Below, piece by piece: positions 20,821 to 32,065 of a stretch of DNA of 64,000 nucleotides. How positions within the stretch are numbered: the stretch's first letter is position 1; each line of letters opens with the position of its first letter. The DNA lies in NCBI GenBank assembly GCA_014529385.2, contig CM043944.1, forward strand, positions 179,738,740-179,802,739, in the 5' to 3' direction. The notes under the pieces are model-generated. The model was not told the origin of the DNA and made no database searches. It worked only from the letters and a program-made list of their open reading frames with translations. The DNA is from Adiantum capillus-veneris (taxonomy: Eukaryota; Streptophyta; Polypodiopsida; Polypodiales; Pteridaceae). The translations under genes and the position numbers were made by a program.

Positions 20821-21154
20821 CATTTAATGTGGGAGAATAAACAAGAACAAGAATTAGAATATAGACATGTGCCTATGGATCTATCTCGACGTGGGACCAA
20901 AGCCAATGGGTACAAATGAGAGATGGTATGTCAAAGAGCAATGCTAGCTTTTGGAGCTTGAAAGACCTTAGGGATAGCTTCATTTAAACGAATCATTTAA
21001 TGTGGGAGAATAAACAAGAACAAGAATTAGAATATAGACATGTGCCTATGGATCTATCTCGACGTGGGACCAAAGCCAATGGGTACAAATGAGAGATGGT
21101 ATGTCAAAGAGCAATGCTAGCTTTTGGAGCTTGAAAGACCTTAGGGATAGCTTC
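20821..21154. repeat. 173-bp tandem duplication in the gypsy 5' LTR
   Basis: CATTTAATGTGGGAGAATAA starts at 20821 and again at 20994. The two copies look identical for about 160 bp, through GATAGCTTCATT. Given the decay of the rest of the element, this duplication must be recent. Confidence 0.9.
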
Positions 21155-21828
21155 ATTAAAGACCTCCAAATGTTAGTTTTAAAAGTCCTTAGACCTAGTT
21201 CCTTTGCACCTTTCTTAGAGGTGGAGTGGCATGAGCGTCCTTCGAGCTTTGAGTCACTTGCTTTGCGGCCATCGTAAAAGGGAAGGGGAGAAGAGAGAAA
21301 GAGAACTCAAGAATTTGAGGGGCATCACGCCAGTGGTAGAGAAGAAGTTGGAGATGGAGATGGATTGAGGGTGAGAGCTTGAGGGAGAGAGGTTGAGAGG
21401 GAAAGTAACTCCGACATCAAGGCAAAAGAGCTTTCGCTTCTAAGAACTTGCATGTGTGTGTTGAAAGTGAAGGGAGAGAGGTCTTTATATAGACTCTCAA
21501 GGCCAAAATCAAAAGATAAGAATAGCAAAAAGCAGAGAGATAAGTACGAGTGCGTTTGTGATTTTGAGTGTCTAATTTTAGAAGAAGCTTGGATTCTAAG
21601 AAAAGAAGTCCTAAACTTAACTTACTCCTCTTTCTTTTCTAAAAATACTCTTTCTTTCCTAAAAGTACTCCTCCTACTCCTTCTCTTCTAAAAATATTCC
21701 TCCTTTCCTAAAAATACTCCTTCTTTCTTGAGGGTCAACTGTTATCTTTAGAAATAGACTTGAGGCTTAAGTTTCCATGTCATTCCAAGTGAATAAGAGC
21801 CATAATAAATAGTTCCAAAGTCCAATTT

Positions 21829-22740
21829 TTGATCGAATCGTTCCATTGCAAATCCTACCCTACTTGGAGAAGGTCCCAAAAGCTTAAAAAGTTCAAAGAG
21901 GGAGAAAAGAGTATCTCTTTTCTCACCTATGATGGCACCTTTGGTGATACTAAAAAAGTATTGTCCTTCATCCAAAAATTTGATGTGACCTTTGGAGACG
22001 AGGGCTTCATGGAGTCCTCCAAGCTACACCATGCAGCTATATACTTCGCTCATCAATGGTGGGCTAGACTTCGTGGAAATGGCAAAGCCCCAAAGACATG
22101 GAAAAGTCAATGAGTTTCCATTATGAAGCAATTCATTGCAAGCGTGCAAAGGACAAAGTGCTTACTGAATAGCGGAGTTTGAATTTGCTCTTTGATGAGT
22201 CTATCCATAAATATGTTGACAAGTTTTGGGATTTATATCTCAATGCTACTGTCTTTCAAAAGGTATACTTTGCCATCGAGCAAAAGCAACAATTTTTTGC
22301 AGGATTACCTGAAGAAATGGCCGAGTATGTCAACTCCCAACAGCTTGGTTCTATCACTGAAGTAATCCACCACACTATGGTTGCTTCGTGCATCAATTTT
22401 CAACAAGGGACTAAAGGGAATTCCAAGCCCATGGAAAACAAAGATTGAAATGATGCAAAGGGGAAGAACAATGCACAAAACTCTTCCCAAGTAAACTCAA
22501 ACAACAAAAACAACAACAATCAGTCCAAGGAGAATAAACTTTACAAAGGTAAAAGTAAACTCTCTCGTAAAGAGCTAGAAGCTTTTTGTAAGGACCACAA
22601 ATGCTTTAAGTGTGGGAAACAAGGACATGACTATCATTCTTGCCCCAAAAGAAATGCCCACAATGAGACTCCTAGAGTTTTCACAGTGGAAGCTCCAAAC
22701 GAGGATTCTCATTGCAATGGATCGCCTCTCTCCTATACTT
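21829..22740 (+). pseudogene. chromovirus gag
   Basis: KLKKFKEGEKSISFLTYDGT and HQWWARLRGNGKAPKT mark the gag core. A frame change at about 22113 leads to VYFAIEQKQQFFAGLPEEMA and YVNSQQLGSITEVIHH. An Asn-rich spacer (about 22490-22530) leads to an intact CCHC knuckle, CFKCGKQGHDYHSC (about 22603-22645). The N-terminal part present in the minus copy (its MADNN start) is missing here. The protein would package element RNA. Confidence 0.78.
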
Positions 22741-23975
22741 GAAGAAATGTAAGGGAGCATGATGCCTTCAAATTGTTTGAGCCTGGCTCTACTCACAATT
22801 TCATATCAATGGAGTTGGCCACTAAGTTGGGCATTCAAGATTTCAAGATGGGAGATACTATAACTCTCGATGGAGCTTTCAAGGGATAGCAAGCCTCCGT
22901 TACTCCCTTGATTGGGAAGTTGAGGCTTCATGTCCAAAGCTACGTCGACAAAGAAGACTTTTTCATCTCTCCTCTCCAACATGAGGATGCTATCTAAGGG
23001 CACCATGGTTCAACCGCATGGCTGCCAACATGAACTTTCTTGAAAGGAGAATCTACTTCACCTAATAAGGAAAAGAGCATGTATATAAATGCTAATGAGT
23101 CGGATCGTACCATACCCCTTGTAAATTCTCCTGCTTTTGACAAATCAACAAAAAGCTCAGTTTATTTGGACATGAATGTTGTCAAAGAGTCTCTAAATGA
23201 TACTGATGTTTTAACAAAACAAAGTGGAAGGAATCAAGAAGAATTAGACTTGTCTAATTTTTTAAATAGATTCCAAGACGTATTTATTGACGTCATCCCT
23301 ATGGAGTTACCTCCAAAACGAGGGGATGATGACCATATGACAGAGCTTCTACCCAAGAGCTCACCACCTAATAAACCTCCCTATAATTTTTCTCATCTCA
23401 ATAGGAGGAGATTATGAGGCAAGTGCCTGAGCTGATAGACAAAGAGATGGTGAGGCCTAGATCCTCTCTTTTTGCTCCCCCATCCTTTTAGTGCAAAAGA
23501 AAGAAGGTAGATACCGCATGTGTATAGACTATCAAACACTAAATTGTATCATTATCAAAAACAAATTTCTCATAACTGCGGGTAGAAGATCTGTTTGATA
23601 AACTAAAAGGTTTGACCTAATTTAGTAGGATTGACCTAAAAGTGGATATCACCAAATAAGGAAAGTGAATGAAGATATCATAAAGACCGTGTTTTGTACA
23701 ACATTTGGTCTTTATGAATATCTTGTCATGCCTTTTGGTTTGACAAATGCTCCAGCCACATTCAATCATTTAATGGAGAAAATATTTAGACCATACCACA
23801 TGTTCATGGATGATATCATCATCTACTCCAAGTCGTTGGAGGAACACAAGCAACATCTCTAGGTAAATTTTCAAGATTTGAGAGAGAACAAGCTTTTTAT
23901 CAATAAAAAATAGAGTGAATTTTTCTTTCAATAGATTCAATACTTAGGTCATATTACCTCTCAAGATGGTATCCA
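22741..23975 (+). pseudogene. chromovirus protease and reverse transcriptase
   Basis: The protease region (FEPGSTHNFISMELATKLGI) lacks the catalytic D-S-G. A frame at 23040-23417 covers the protease-RT linker, ending MELPPKRGDDDHM...YNFSHLNRRRL. RT is fragmented to about 23660, then open at 23665-23862 with [20 protein letters not shown] and [11 protein letters not shown], keeping the Asp pair of the YxDD box. This differs from the minus copy, which lacks the NAPATF segment. Confidence 0.8.
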
Positions 23976-23976
23976 T

Positions 23977-24579
23977 ATGGATCCATCAAAGTTGGAGGTA
24001 ATAAAAGCCTGGCCTAATCCAAGGAATCTACATGTGCTACAATGCTTTATTGGTATGCGTGCATACTATAGATGTTTCATAGAAAAATTCTCTCAAATAG
24101 AAGGACCATTACATGACTTAATAAAGAATAATGTTAAGTATTCATGGACTACTAAAGAGAAAAATGTGTTTGATAAGCTCAAAAAGAAGCTTACCTCCCA
24201 ACCAATGCTTATGCTTCTAAATCTCTCAAGGCCATTTGAGGTCCAATGTGATGCTTGTGGTGATTTCCTTGGAGCAGTCTTGCTTCAAGAAGGGCATGCC
24301 ATAGCATATGAGAGTCGAAGGCTCAATACCAAGGAACATGTTTTGGACATATATGAAAAAGAGCTTTTAGCTGCTCTACATGCCCTAGATACATGGAAAC
24401 ACTATCAATTGGGGACTCCATTTATTTTGCAAACGGACCACCAAAGTCTCAAGTATTTTATGACGCAAACCAAGCTCTCCGACAAACAAATGAGGTGGAC
24501 AAATTTTCTTTTGCAATTTAATTTTCATATTTCTCATATTGTTGGTAAGCATAATCAAGTGATCGATTCACTATCATAG
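23977..24579 (+). pseudogene. chromovirus RT connection and RNase H
   Basis: 200 codons open: MDPSKLEVIKAWPNPRNLHV then ILM-type thumb, then RNase H with CDACGDFLGAVLLQEGHAIA, YEKELLAALHALDTWKHYQL and LQTDHQSLKYFMTQTKLSDK. The D, E and D positions of the active site are present. It ends HNQVIDSLS, then stop. This is the longest intact piece of the element. Confidence 0.85.
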
Positions 24580-24594
24580 CGATCGAGCGTAAAT

Positions 24595-25905
24595 GTGGTG
24601 TCTATAGCAACTCACAATGATCTATCTTCCAAGATAGATGCGTACGCTATTGACCCTGGCTTTAAATACATAATGTCAGCCCTTGCCTTAGGGAAGAAAG
24701 AGGAACCATTCACCTTGCAAGATGGTTATCTTCTCCATGGTAATAGCCTATGTGTTACTCACTCTCTTTGTGAGAAAGTCATGTATGAATCCCATGCTCC
24801 TCCATATGCAGGACATCGAGGGATTCAACCTACTCTTCAAGGAGTAGAAACATAATTCTATCGGACTACAATAAAGGAGGACTTACAATAGTATGTATCC
24901 AAATGTGTGATATGCCAAAAGACAAAGTCTAATAGAGGGAAACAACCTGGATCACTCCAACCATTGCCAAGCCCTAATTCGCCATCAGAGAGTATATCCA
25001 TGAATTACCCAAGCCTATCCATGGAAATACGGGAATATGGACAATAATTGACAGATTTAGCAAGCAAGCACACTTTATTCCTATCAAAAAGACTATTAAG
25101 GCACACGAAATGGAAACCCTCTTCATATCTCTGATTTTCAAACACCATGGATTGCCAGCATCAATCGTGTCAAACAGAGATCCTAGAATGATCAGTAAAT
25201 TTTGGAAAGGTCTCTTTGAAAATCTAGGTACAAGATTGAATTTCTCTTTGGCCTATTACCCACAAACAGATGGCCAAAGTGAGATAGCCAATCTTACGAT
25301 TTTTGATCTATTAAAGACTTATGTTACAGAAGTAGATCAACGCTCAAAATGGGAGAAGTTCTACCTCTTGTAGAGTATGTGTACAATAATACTGTCCATA
25401 TTACTATGGGAAAGGAACCTTTTGAGATCATAGAGGGAAGACCTAAAAGTCCCTTGCTACTTAAAGTACATGGGAAGATCTTTGATGAGTTTATGCGTGA
25501 CCTACAACAATCTCTCTAAAAGACTAAAGAGTCTATATCCATCTCTCAACAAAGGCAAAAGGTTGCTGCTAATTATCATAGAATGGCCTTCATGTTCAAG
25601 GCAAATGATTGGGTCTTCCTCAAGTTTCCCAAGGCTCGATTGAGGCAAACATTGGGAAAAATCCTATGGGCCATCAAAAGTATTATGCTAAACTAGTAAA
25701 AAGATACTATGGTCCTTTTCAAATGTTGAATCCAATCAATGATATGTCTTATTAACTCAAATCTCCCAACCATTGGCTCATACACAATGCTTTCATGTGA
25801 GCCTACTCAAGCCCTACAAAGGAGAGCCACCAAAAAACCCAATTATTGAAGATCCCCCATAAATCAAAGACCAAGAAGAGGTACTATAACCCAAAGCTAT
25901 CCTTG
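24595..25905 (+). pseudogene. chromovirus integrase
   Basis: An H-H-C-C zinc-binding N-terminus is visible (HAPPYAGHRGI ... CVICQKTKSNRG, 24795-24945) with an in-frame stop between the pairs. The core follows in broken frames: 25110-25373 gives LIFKHHGLPASIVSNRDPRM and AYYPQTDGQSEIANLTIFDL, including the second Asp and the usual catalytic-Glu region (GQSE). After 25373 shifted frames continue to about 25900. The enzyme would insert element DNA. Confidence 0.8.
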
Positions 25906-25910
25906 TACAT

Positions 25911-26060
25911 GAGGACAAGGTGCTGAGGCATGGTAAGATTATCCCAGGATATCTTATTATGTTCAAAAATTACCCTTTTGAAGATGCTAGATGGATGCAA
26001 GGAATACAGCTTAAGGATAGTATGAACCTTGTCAATGCTTACAACGCTACATTAGAGTAA
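25911..26060 (+). pseudogene. chromodomain at the integrase C-terminus
   Basis: The frame reads EDKVLRHGKIIPGYLIMFKN then YPFEDARWMQG, ending NAYNATLE before the TAA. The spacing of V/L, aromatic and W residues matches chromodomains of plant chromoviruses, which steer integration to marked chromatin. One of the usual aromatic-cage residues cannot be placed with certainty. Confidence 0.65.
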
Positions 26061-26397
26061 GCAAATGTAAATGTTTCTCTTAAAAGATCAATATTTTTGT
26101 CCTATACGAGTAATTCTCTTTTTGTTGTGCACAAATTTAAGTAGTATGCATACTGAAAATCATGTTTGTGATGACGACGTCTCCTAAATACCAAGTAGAA
26201 TTTTTCACTCTACTTAGGGAGAATGAAATGGACTCAAGAGTAGACATGCTTGCGGCAGCTAAGTCTCCGAAGCCCCAAATGGATTAGTCATCCATCTTGG
26301 AATGATGTCGTAGGGTAAAAATGGATCCTATACCCGCTAAGAAACATCAAGGATTAATCTCTTCTGCCTCATAGTCAAGGACGACTATGATTTCAAG

Positions 26398-26440
26398 AGA
26401 GAGGTAATGTCATAAAATCTAATATCTAACTAACCCAAAT
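26398..26440 (+). repeat. Chromovirus purine tract and truncated 3' LTR
   Basis: AAGAGAGAGG then TGTCATAAAATCTAATATCT; the match to the 5' LTR ends at CCAAAT (26440). Sequence beyond does not match the rest of the 5' LTR. Confidence 0.7.
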
Positions 26441-27694
26441 GTATGTTATAATTTTAATCCCAATTTTCCACCTTGGCATAGAGCCACCAATTTAGCTTGG
26501 ATGAATGTGGCTATGTTTGTGTGGAAACCCTATGCTACATAGAAAGTGATGAACAACTTCTTGTAGAATATGAATTTACATGACATCACTCGAATCTCAT
26601 GATAAAGTCCCTTATATGAAAGTTATTGATAATCTATTTGAAACCGACTCTTTTTTACTGAGTATGTATCATGATAGACGCCATGAGTTGTGATGGCATT
26701 ACCATGTTATGCAATGAATACTTGATTTCATTTCATACAAAAATATGTTCCTAACGTGGTACCCATAGAATTTCACAAGGTTTTTTGAGCTTGCATAATA
26801 CTGCTCTATTTCAAATTTCATGTACCATGTTAAACATAATCCATACAAGAATTTGTATCTCATTGTACATATTTTATCAGAGCATAAACTTATGCATTAG
26901 CAATTTATGCAGTAGTTCATTTTGAATGCATTTTTTATTTTGTACCATTAAGAATATCCCAATAGTGGATTTTGGATGTAGCAAACCCATGCAAACCTTG
27001 TTTAGAATAGTTAAATGTTAAGTAAAGGATGCACTTCTCCATTCATACCTTGCTTAAAGTGTCTTGATGGTGGATTGAAAATTTCCTTGCTCCTCTCAAG
27101 AACTTTTATAGATTGGACAAATGGTGGATCTATGATGCACCCATATTTGCACAATGTTCTTTGAATGGAAAAGTACTAGTTTATTGAGTGCACCAACCAC
27201 CCTTCCACAACTTGCTTGGAATGTTTGGTTTAAGATGCTACCACCTTCCAAGGTTTGTTTAGAATGGCCAAATAGTAATTATAAGTTTCACTCATTTGTC
27301 TTTTGGTTACTTAGAAGTGCCAAGTTATGGGTGTAAATTTCACCTCCCATTAAAATAGCTATTTAGAATGGCCAAGTAGTGAACCTCATTTGCACATTTC
27401 CTTAAAAAACGTGTTTCAAATCATGAATTCATGGTATATGAAGCATCTTGCGTTTGGAAACTTGTTAAGAATGGCCAATTGCTGGATGTAGGACGCACAA
27501 AAGCTTTAAGAATAGATTGTTTGGAATGGATTTCTCCACTAGTATGGATACATTTCCTTGCCCTATCTTTATACCAGAACTAGTGCAATCTTCATTGGTT
27601 CTACACACACAACCAACACAAACAATTTCATTGTCAAGTACCATGTGCACTTTTTTTCTAGATTCAAAGTCCATCCTAAAAATGAAAGAAGTGG
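26441..27694. other. No gene seen; scattered repeat words
   Basis: AT-rich DNA with isolated words related to the 50-bp array that follows (TTTAGAATGGCCAAGTAGTG, GAATGGCCAATTG). No open frame has recognisable motifs. Confidence 0.5.
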
Positions 27695-28450
27695 TAGACC
27701 TTATGCTTGAATGATCCTTTATGATTGAATGGAGCATAGCTTGGAAAAGTGGTAGAAATTATGGTTATCTATGCTTCAATAGAGCCTAGATTTAGTGGTG
27801 GACCTTGTGGCTCTCTATGCTAGAGTGGAACTTTGCTTGGACACATGGTGGACCTTGTGGCTACCTATGGTGGAATGGAGCGTAGCTTGAACAAGTGTTG
27901 GATTTAACGGCTCTCTATGCTTCAATAGAGAATAAATTGGACAAGTGGTGGACCTTATGGTCCTCTATGCTTCAATGGAGCATCGATTAGACAAGTGGTG
28001 GACCTTATGGATCTTTGTCTTTCAATAAAGTAGAGATTGGACACATGGTGAGCCTTGTATGTTTCTATGCTTGAATGGGTTAGTTCCTTGGACAAGTGGT
28101 GGATCTTATGGCTCTATACCCTTCAATAAAGCATAGACTAGACAAGTGATGGACCTTGTGTTTTTCTATGCTTGAATCAATATTAGCTTGGACAAGTGGT
28201 GGGTCTTGTGGCTCTCTATGCTTGAATGGAGCATAGATTGGACAAGTGGTGGACCTCATGGCTCTATATGATTGAATAGAGCATAGAATGGGACCTTAAG
28301 GTCCTCTATGCTTGAATGAAACATAGCTTGGACAAGTGGTGAACCTTATGGCTCTCTATGTTTCAATATGGCATATATGATACAAATGGTGGATCTTATG
28401 GTCCTCTATAACTCAATAGATCTTGGCTTGGACAAGTGGAATGGAAAGAT
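27695..28450 (+). repeat. 50-bp tandem array (about 15 degenerate units)
   Basis: The landmark ACAAGTGGTGGACC or a variant falls at 27841, 27891, 27941, 27991, 28041, 28092, 28142, 28192, 28242, then (after a shortened unit) 28332, 28382, 28432. The typical unit reads GGACAAGTGGTGGACCTTAT, GGCTCTCTATGCTTCAATGG, AGCATAGATT. Units are about 75-90% alike. Related words with less regular spacing continue to about 29210 and reappear at 33183-33930. Confidence 0.92.
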
Positions 28451-29524
28451 AGTGAATCTAGGATGCATTTTTTCTCTTACACCACCATGTTTAGAATGAT
28501 CTTGTGATGGATGTTGGATGCACCACACTTCCTTAATTTGATTCAAAAGGGCAAGTACTAAATACAAGATGCACTTTTCCTTCTCACACCTTGCTCAAAG
28601 TGGCTTGGTGGTGGATTAAAATTTCCTTTACTCTTCAACAAGAACTTGAACATCAAATCTCCAAGTGATGCATCTAAGAAACAATATGTGGCCTATAACA
28701 TTTTAGAATGGACAAGTGGTAGATCTAAAATGCAAAAAAACTTCTATAAGTTGTGTAAAATAGTCACTTATTGTGAATCAAGGATGTGATAAGTGGTGAA
28801 AAATGTTTGTGGTGGATTTAGAATACACTCACTCTGGTAGAATCCATTAAGGTTGGCCAAGTACTAGTCTTCCACAACTTGCTTTGATTCAATATATAGG
28901 ATGCACACCACCATTCAAAACATCATTGGAACGACTTTGATTTTATTTAGGATGCATCCTTCATTGCACAAACTATATATAATAATAAGATGGTGGATTT
29001 AGGATGCATTTCTCCTTTCATACTATGTTTAGAATGACCAAGTGGTGGATCTAAGATGCACCAAACCTTCTTAAATATTTTTTGAGAAATCCAAGCACTA
29101 AATAGAAAATGATGAGCTTTTCCTTCCAAAACTTTCTTAAGGTGGCGTGATTATGGATTGCAAATTTTCTTTCTCGCCTCCAAGAACTTGTCTAGATTGG
29201 CCAAGTGGTGAATCAAAGATACATCCATCCTCACAAAACTTATTTAATAGTATTGATTGAATGGATAGTGTTAGAAACATCTAGGATCTACTAAGGTTAT
29301 AGTCTTACTCCTTTTCAAGTACATAAGTAACAAAATTAAAATACTTATATTTTGGATAGAATTACCCTCTAAGTATTTTCTTCTTGCATAATAGACATGA
29401 AACAATAATGTTTGAGAAAAAGTGATGTTAATGTGGATGTCAATATTCATGTCAAGATATCTTGCTTGTTAATATGTCATCCTCTAGGAGGCTATTGTGT
29501 GATATTTCATTGTTTCTTTCTTAG
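28451..29524. other. Irregular continuation of the repeat; no gene seen
   Basis: Sequence with scattered AGAATGGACAAGTGG and GACCAAGTGGTGGATC words at about 100-300 bp spacing. It ends at a pyrimidine-rich stretch and TTCTTTCTTAG (29514-29524), a plausible 3' splice site for the FCP1-like exon that follows. Confidence 0.5.
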
Positions 29525-30487
29525 ATCCAGGGATTGAGGGTGGAATAGATAATAAATGCTTCAATCCAACAGAAAATAATGAGAGCCTTCCACATGTATC
29601 CACAAAGGTCTCACTTCAAGAATTGAATCCAATTATTGATACTCAAATGCAAATACCTGAGGCCTCTTTGCTGCATCTTTCACCTAAGGAAGCCATGGGT
29701 GAAAACTTTCAACCTATAAAAGATGTGCAAGAGAGTATTTTTGATGCAACTACTTTGGCTTCATCCAATCCCAAAAAATCCATGTTGATAGTAATATTGG
29801 ACTTGAATGATCTACTATTGAAATTAAGTCAACAAACATCATCTATTCATAAATCTATTCAATATGATTCACGAAGGCATACTGTGTTACGGCCAGGGTG
29901 CATCCACTTTTTAAAGACCAGATTGAAGAGATTCAATGTTGGGATTTGGTCAACAACTAGAGAAGATAATGTTTACCAGATGTTGAGAACACTTCAAAGC
30001 ATTACAGAGGAGATGTTTCCATTTTTTTTTAGTTTGGTCTCAAGAATCTTGCTATGTTCCCGAAGGCGTGCAATTTTTAAGACCATACAATCCTCAAGTT
30101 CCAGCTATGTTTAAGCCATTGGCAAAAATATCTGCATGCTTCGAATGTGATCCACGCAAAACAATTCTTCTTGATGACTCTCCATACAAATGTTGTATTT
30201 CACCTACAAATAATTGCATATTTCCTTCAAAGGTTGATGAAGAAAATATGGTTGATAATGTTATCATAGAAGAGTTGCTCCCATACTTGTTGCAACTTAA
30301 CGAGAGCAAAGATGTGCGTGAGTTTATTGACTCTAATTATTATGGACAAGGCCCAATTTCCAATGAAAATGAATACAAAGGTTTCATGGACTATTGGAAA
30401 GATCAAAACTCAATATGGTCGCAAAAGGAGATAACCACAAATAAGCTACCAATGTTTGAGAAGCTCGAAGACCTTTTTGGCAAGTAG
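29525..30487 (+). pseudogene. FCP1-like HAD domain protein A (one frameshift)
   Basis: An open frame from a likely 3' splice site encodes about 85 residues of polar linker, then an FCP1/NLI-interacting-factor-like domain: MLIVILDLNDLLLKL (motif I), LRPGCIHFLKTRLKRFNVGI then WST (motif II region). At the T9 run 30022-30030 the frame is lost, and the next frame continues with VWSQESCYVPEGVQF, KTILLDDSPYKC (motif III/IV, Asp pair) and ends LEDLFGK. One T fewer would keep the frame. The FCP1 signature D-x-D-x-T/V reads D-L-N-D-L, so the second aspartate (acid/base) is missing. A relative with the same change is at 62214-62777. An error in a homopolymer cannot be excluded, so this may be a live gene. 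Confidence 0.75.
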
Positions 30488-30740
30488 GGGGAATCAACTA
30501 ATCCAAGTAGGGAAAAGGAGATTAGAAGGAATGATTGTAGAAACAATGGCAAAAGAAAAAACCAATATTGATATGATGAAGGGAGCACAACTAATATCCT
30601 TAGCAAGGAAGCTGGGTTGTGCCACACCATCATTGAAGGCTGTAACAGCTAAGGCTTTTGTGAAGAATCTACTCAATGAGCACAATCTTCTCAAAACACT
30701 AAGGTACTACTCACTAGAAATCATGTTGAATTTTCAATAA
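30488..30740 (+). other. Possible continuation exon after protein A
   Basis: In another frame an open stretch reads MVETMAKEK-like sequence, then LISLARKLGCATPSLKAVTA, KAFVKNLLNEHNLLKTL, with a GT donor candidate (CTAAG|GTACTA) at about 30702. It looks more protein-like than chance, but I recognise no family. It may be an exon of the same broken gene. Confidence 0.3.
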
Positions 30741-31255
30741 ATACTTTTGCAAATGATATTTGTATTTTGATTCAAAACACTCACTTCATCATGGTTTCTT
30801 GCATATTTCATCTAGATTATTCTTTGAAGGAGTACGTATTTCATAGGGAATTTGGACCATTTCATTCAGATGAAAGAAGAAACCTCTAAGAATAGCCAGG
30901 GGTTACTTTGTAAAATTTTGTGTCTTTGCGATCTAAAAACAATTCACACAAAGATTATTCTCTATGTTTGAGCTTTTCTTGATATTCAACCATTGGTTTT
31001 CAGACCAATTGTCACCTAATTGTACTTCACCATTGGTTTTTAGACCAATTGTATCAATTGACTTGGAGAGCTTTAAAGTTTACTTATGTATTGACAACTT
31101 GCCCTACTTTTATAATCACATGCTTTTTTAGTATTGTGATACCAATTTAAGATTCTTTTGGATGTCTATAGTGTCCAAATGTTGAAAGCTAAAACCATCA
31201 ATTTTGTTTTAAGGTTTAAAAATGAATAGCAACTAAATATTTTGTGTTTTTTTTA
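30741..31255. other. No gene seen; likely intron or spacer
   Basis: AT-rich DNA with two near-copies of CACCATTGGTTTTTAGACCAATTGT about 45 bp apart (near 30990 and 31028). It ends in GTGTTTTTTTTAG (about 31255), a plausible 3' splice site. Confidence 0.4.
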
Positions 31256-32065
31256 GAGCCAAAAGAAAGAAATATGTTGTTGTTAGAGTCGGATAATTCA
31301 TTTGAAAGAGAAAATTCTTCTATTCAACCTTTTATGGGCCTTCATTGGAACCATCAACCACCCCCTACTCAGTTATTTTGAAGCAACAACGGAGGGTTCT
31401 TCTCTTAGATATAGAGGGTTTACTACCTCATTCGGTTGAAATGCAACACGATGATATTGTTCCATCATGGTCCAAGCACATGCGAATTGTGCTTGACAAA
31501 GATGAAATTTATCATGTGGTGCACCGTGATGCAGAAGCTTTCTTGGACTTTTGTTTGGGCTATTTTGAACCTTGGATATGGAGTTGCTATAACCTAACCA
31601 ATGCTCAACATATACTTGAGATGTGCTTTCCTAGGCATTGTTCAAAGTTCAAGATGTTCATGAGCAACATATACTTGAGATGTGCTTTCCTACGCATTGT
31701 TCAAAGTTCAAGATGTTCATGAGCATTGTCAAATTCCAAATATCATGATTGGATATAAAAGAGTTTATCAGAATAATTTGACCGCGGTTAGGGGGATGTT
31801 TGAGGTTCTACATGCTAGCAACACATTAATTTTTGATGATACTCCATATAGAGTGATGTGGAATATGCCAGGAACTTATCTCATATTTCAAAATTTTGGA
31901 GACAAACACCATGAACAACTTCAATGCTTCTTCAAAGGCACAATAGCTCCATGGTTAGTGGGATGGTTGTGTGCAAGAAACAAGAGGAGTTATAATTCCA
32001 ATACAATTGTGAACAAGGTAGAGGATCCTGAGATAACTTATGTCATGATTGTCTACTTGTCATGA
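31256..32065 (+). pseudogene. FCP1-like HAD domain protein B (broken)
   Basis: A second FCP1-like domain directly downstream of A: RVLLLDIEGLLPHSVEM (motif I, D-I-E-G, again without the second Asp), FCLGYFEPWIWSCYN (motif II region), then in another frame TLIFDDTPYRVMWNMPGTYL (motif III/IV). A 59-bp direct duplication (31606-31664 and 31665-31723, one mismatch) lies between and scrambles the frame. At least one further shift is needed near 31345. Tail: GDKHHEQLQCFFKGTIAPWL. A and B may once have been one two-domain gene or a tandem pair. Non-functional as it stands. Confidence 0.72.
31606..31723. repeat. 59-bp tandem duplication in FCP1-like domain B
   Basis: CAACATATACTTGAGATGTG starts at 31606 and 31665. 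The two 59-bp copies differ at one base (CTAGGC against CTACGC). Confidence 0.93.

Larger units (their letters stand above)
20766..26440 (+). mobile_element. Ty3/gypsy chromovirus (decayed)
   Basis: The 5' LTR start (TGTCATAAAATC) is at 20766. The 3' LTR start (same word) is at 26408 after the purine tract AAGAGAGAGG. Only about 33 bp of the 3' LTR remains (to about 26440). Internal order is gag, CCHC, protease, RT, RNase H, integrase, chromodomain, which places it in the chromovirus clade. It carries many stops and frameshifts. I could not find its primer site, and gag starts abruptly near 21840. It is the same family as 1799-5144 (-). Confidence 0.88.
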
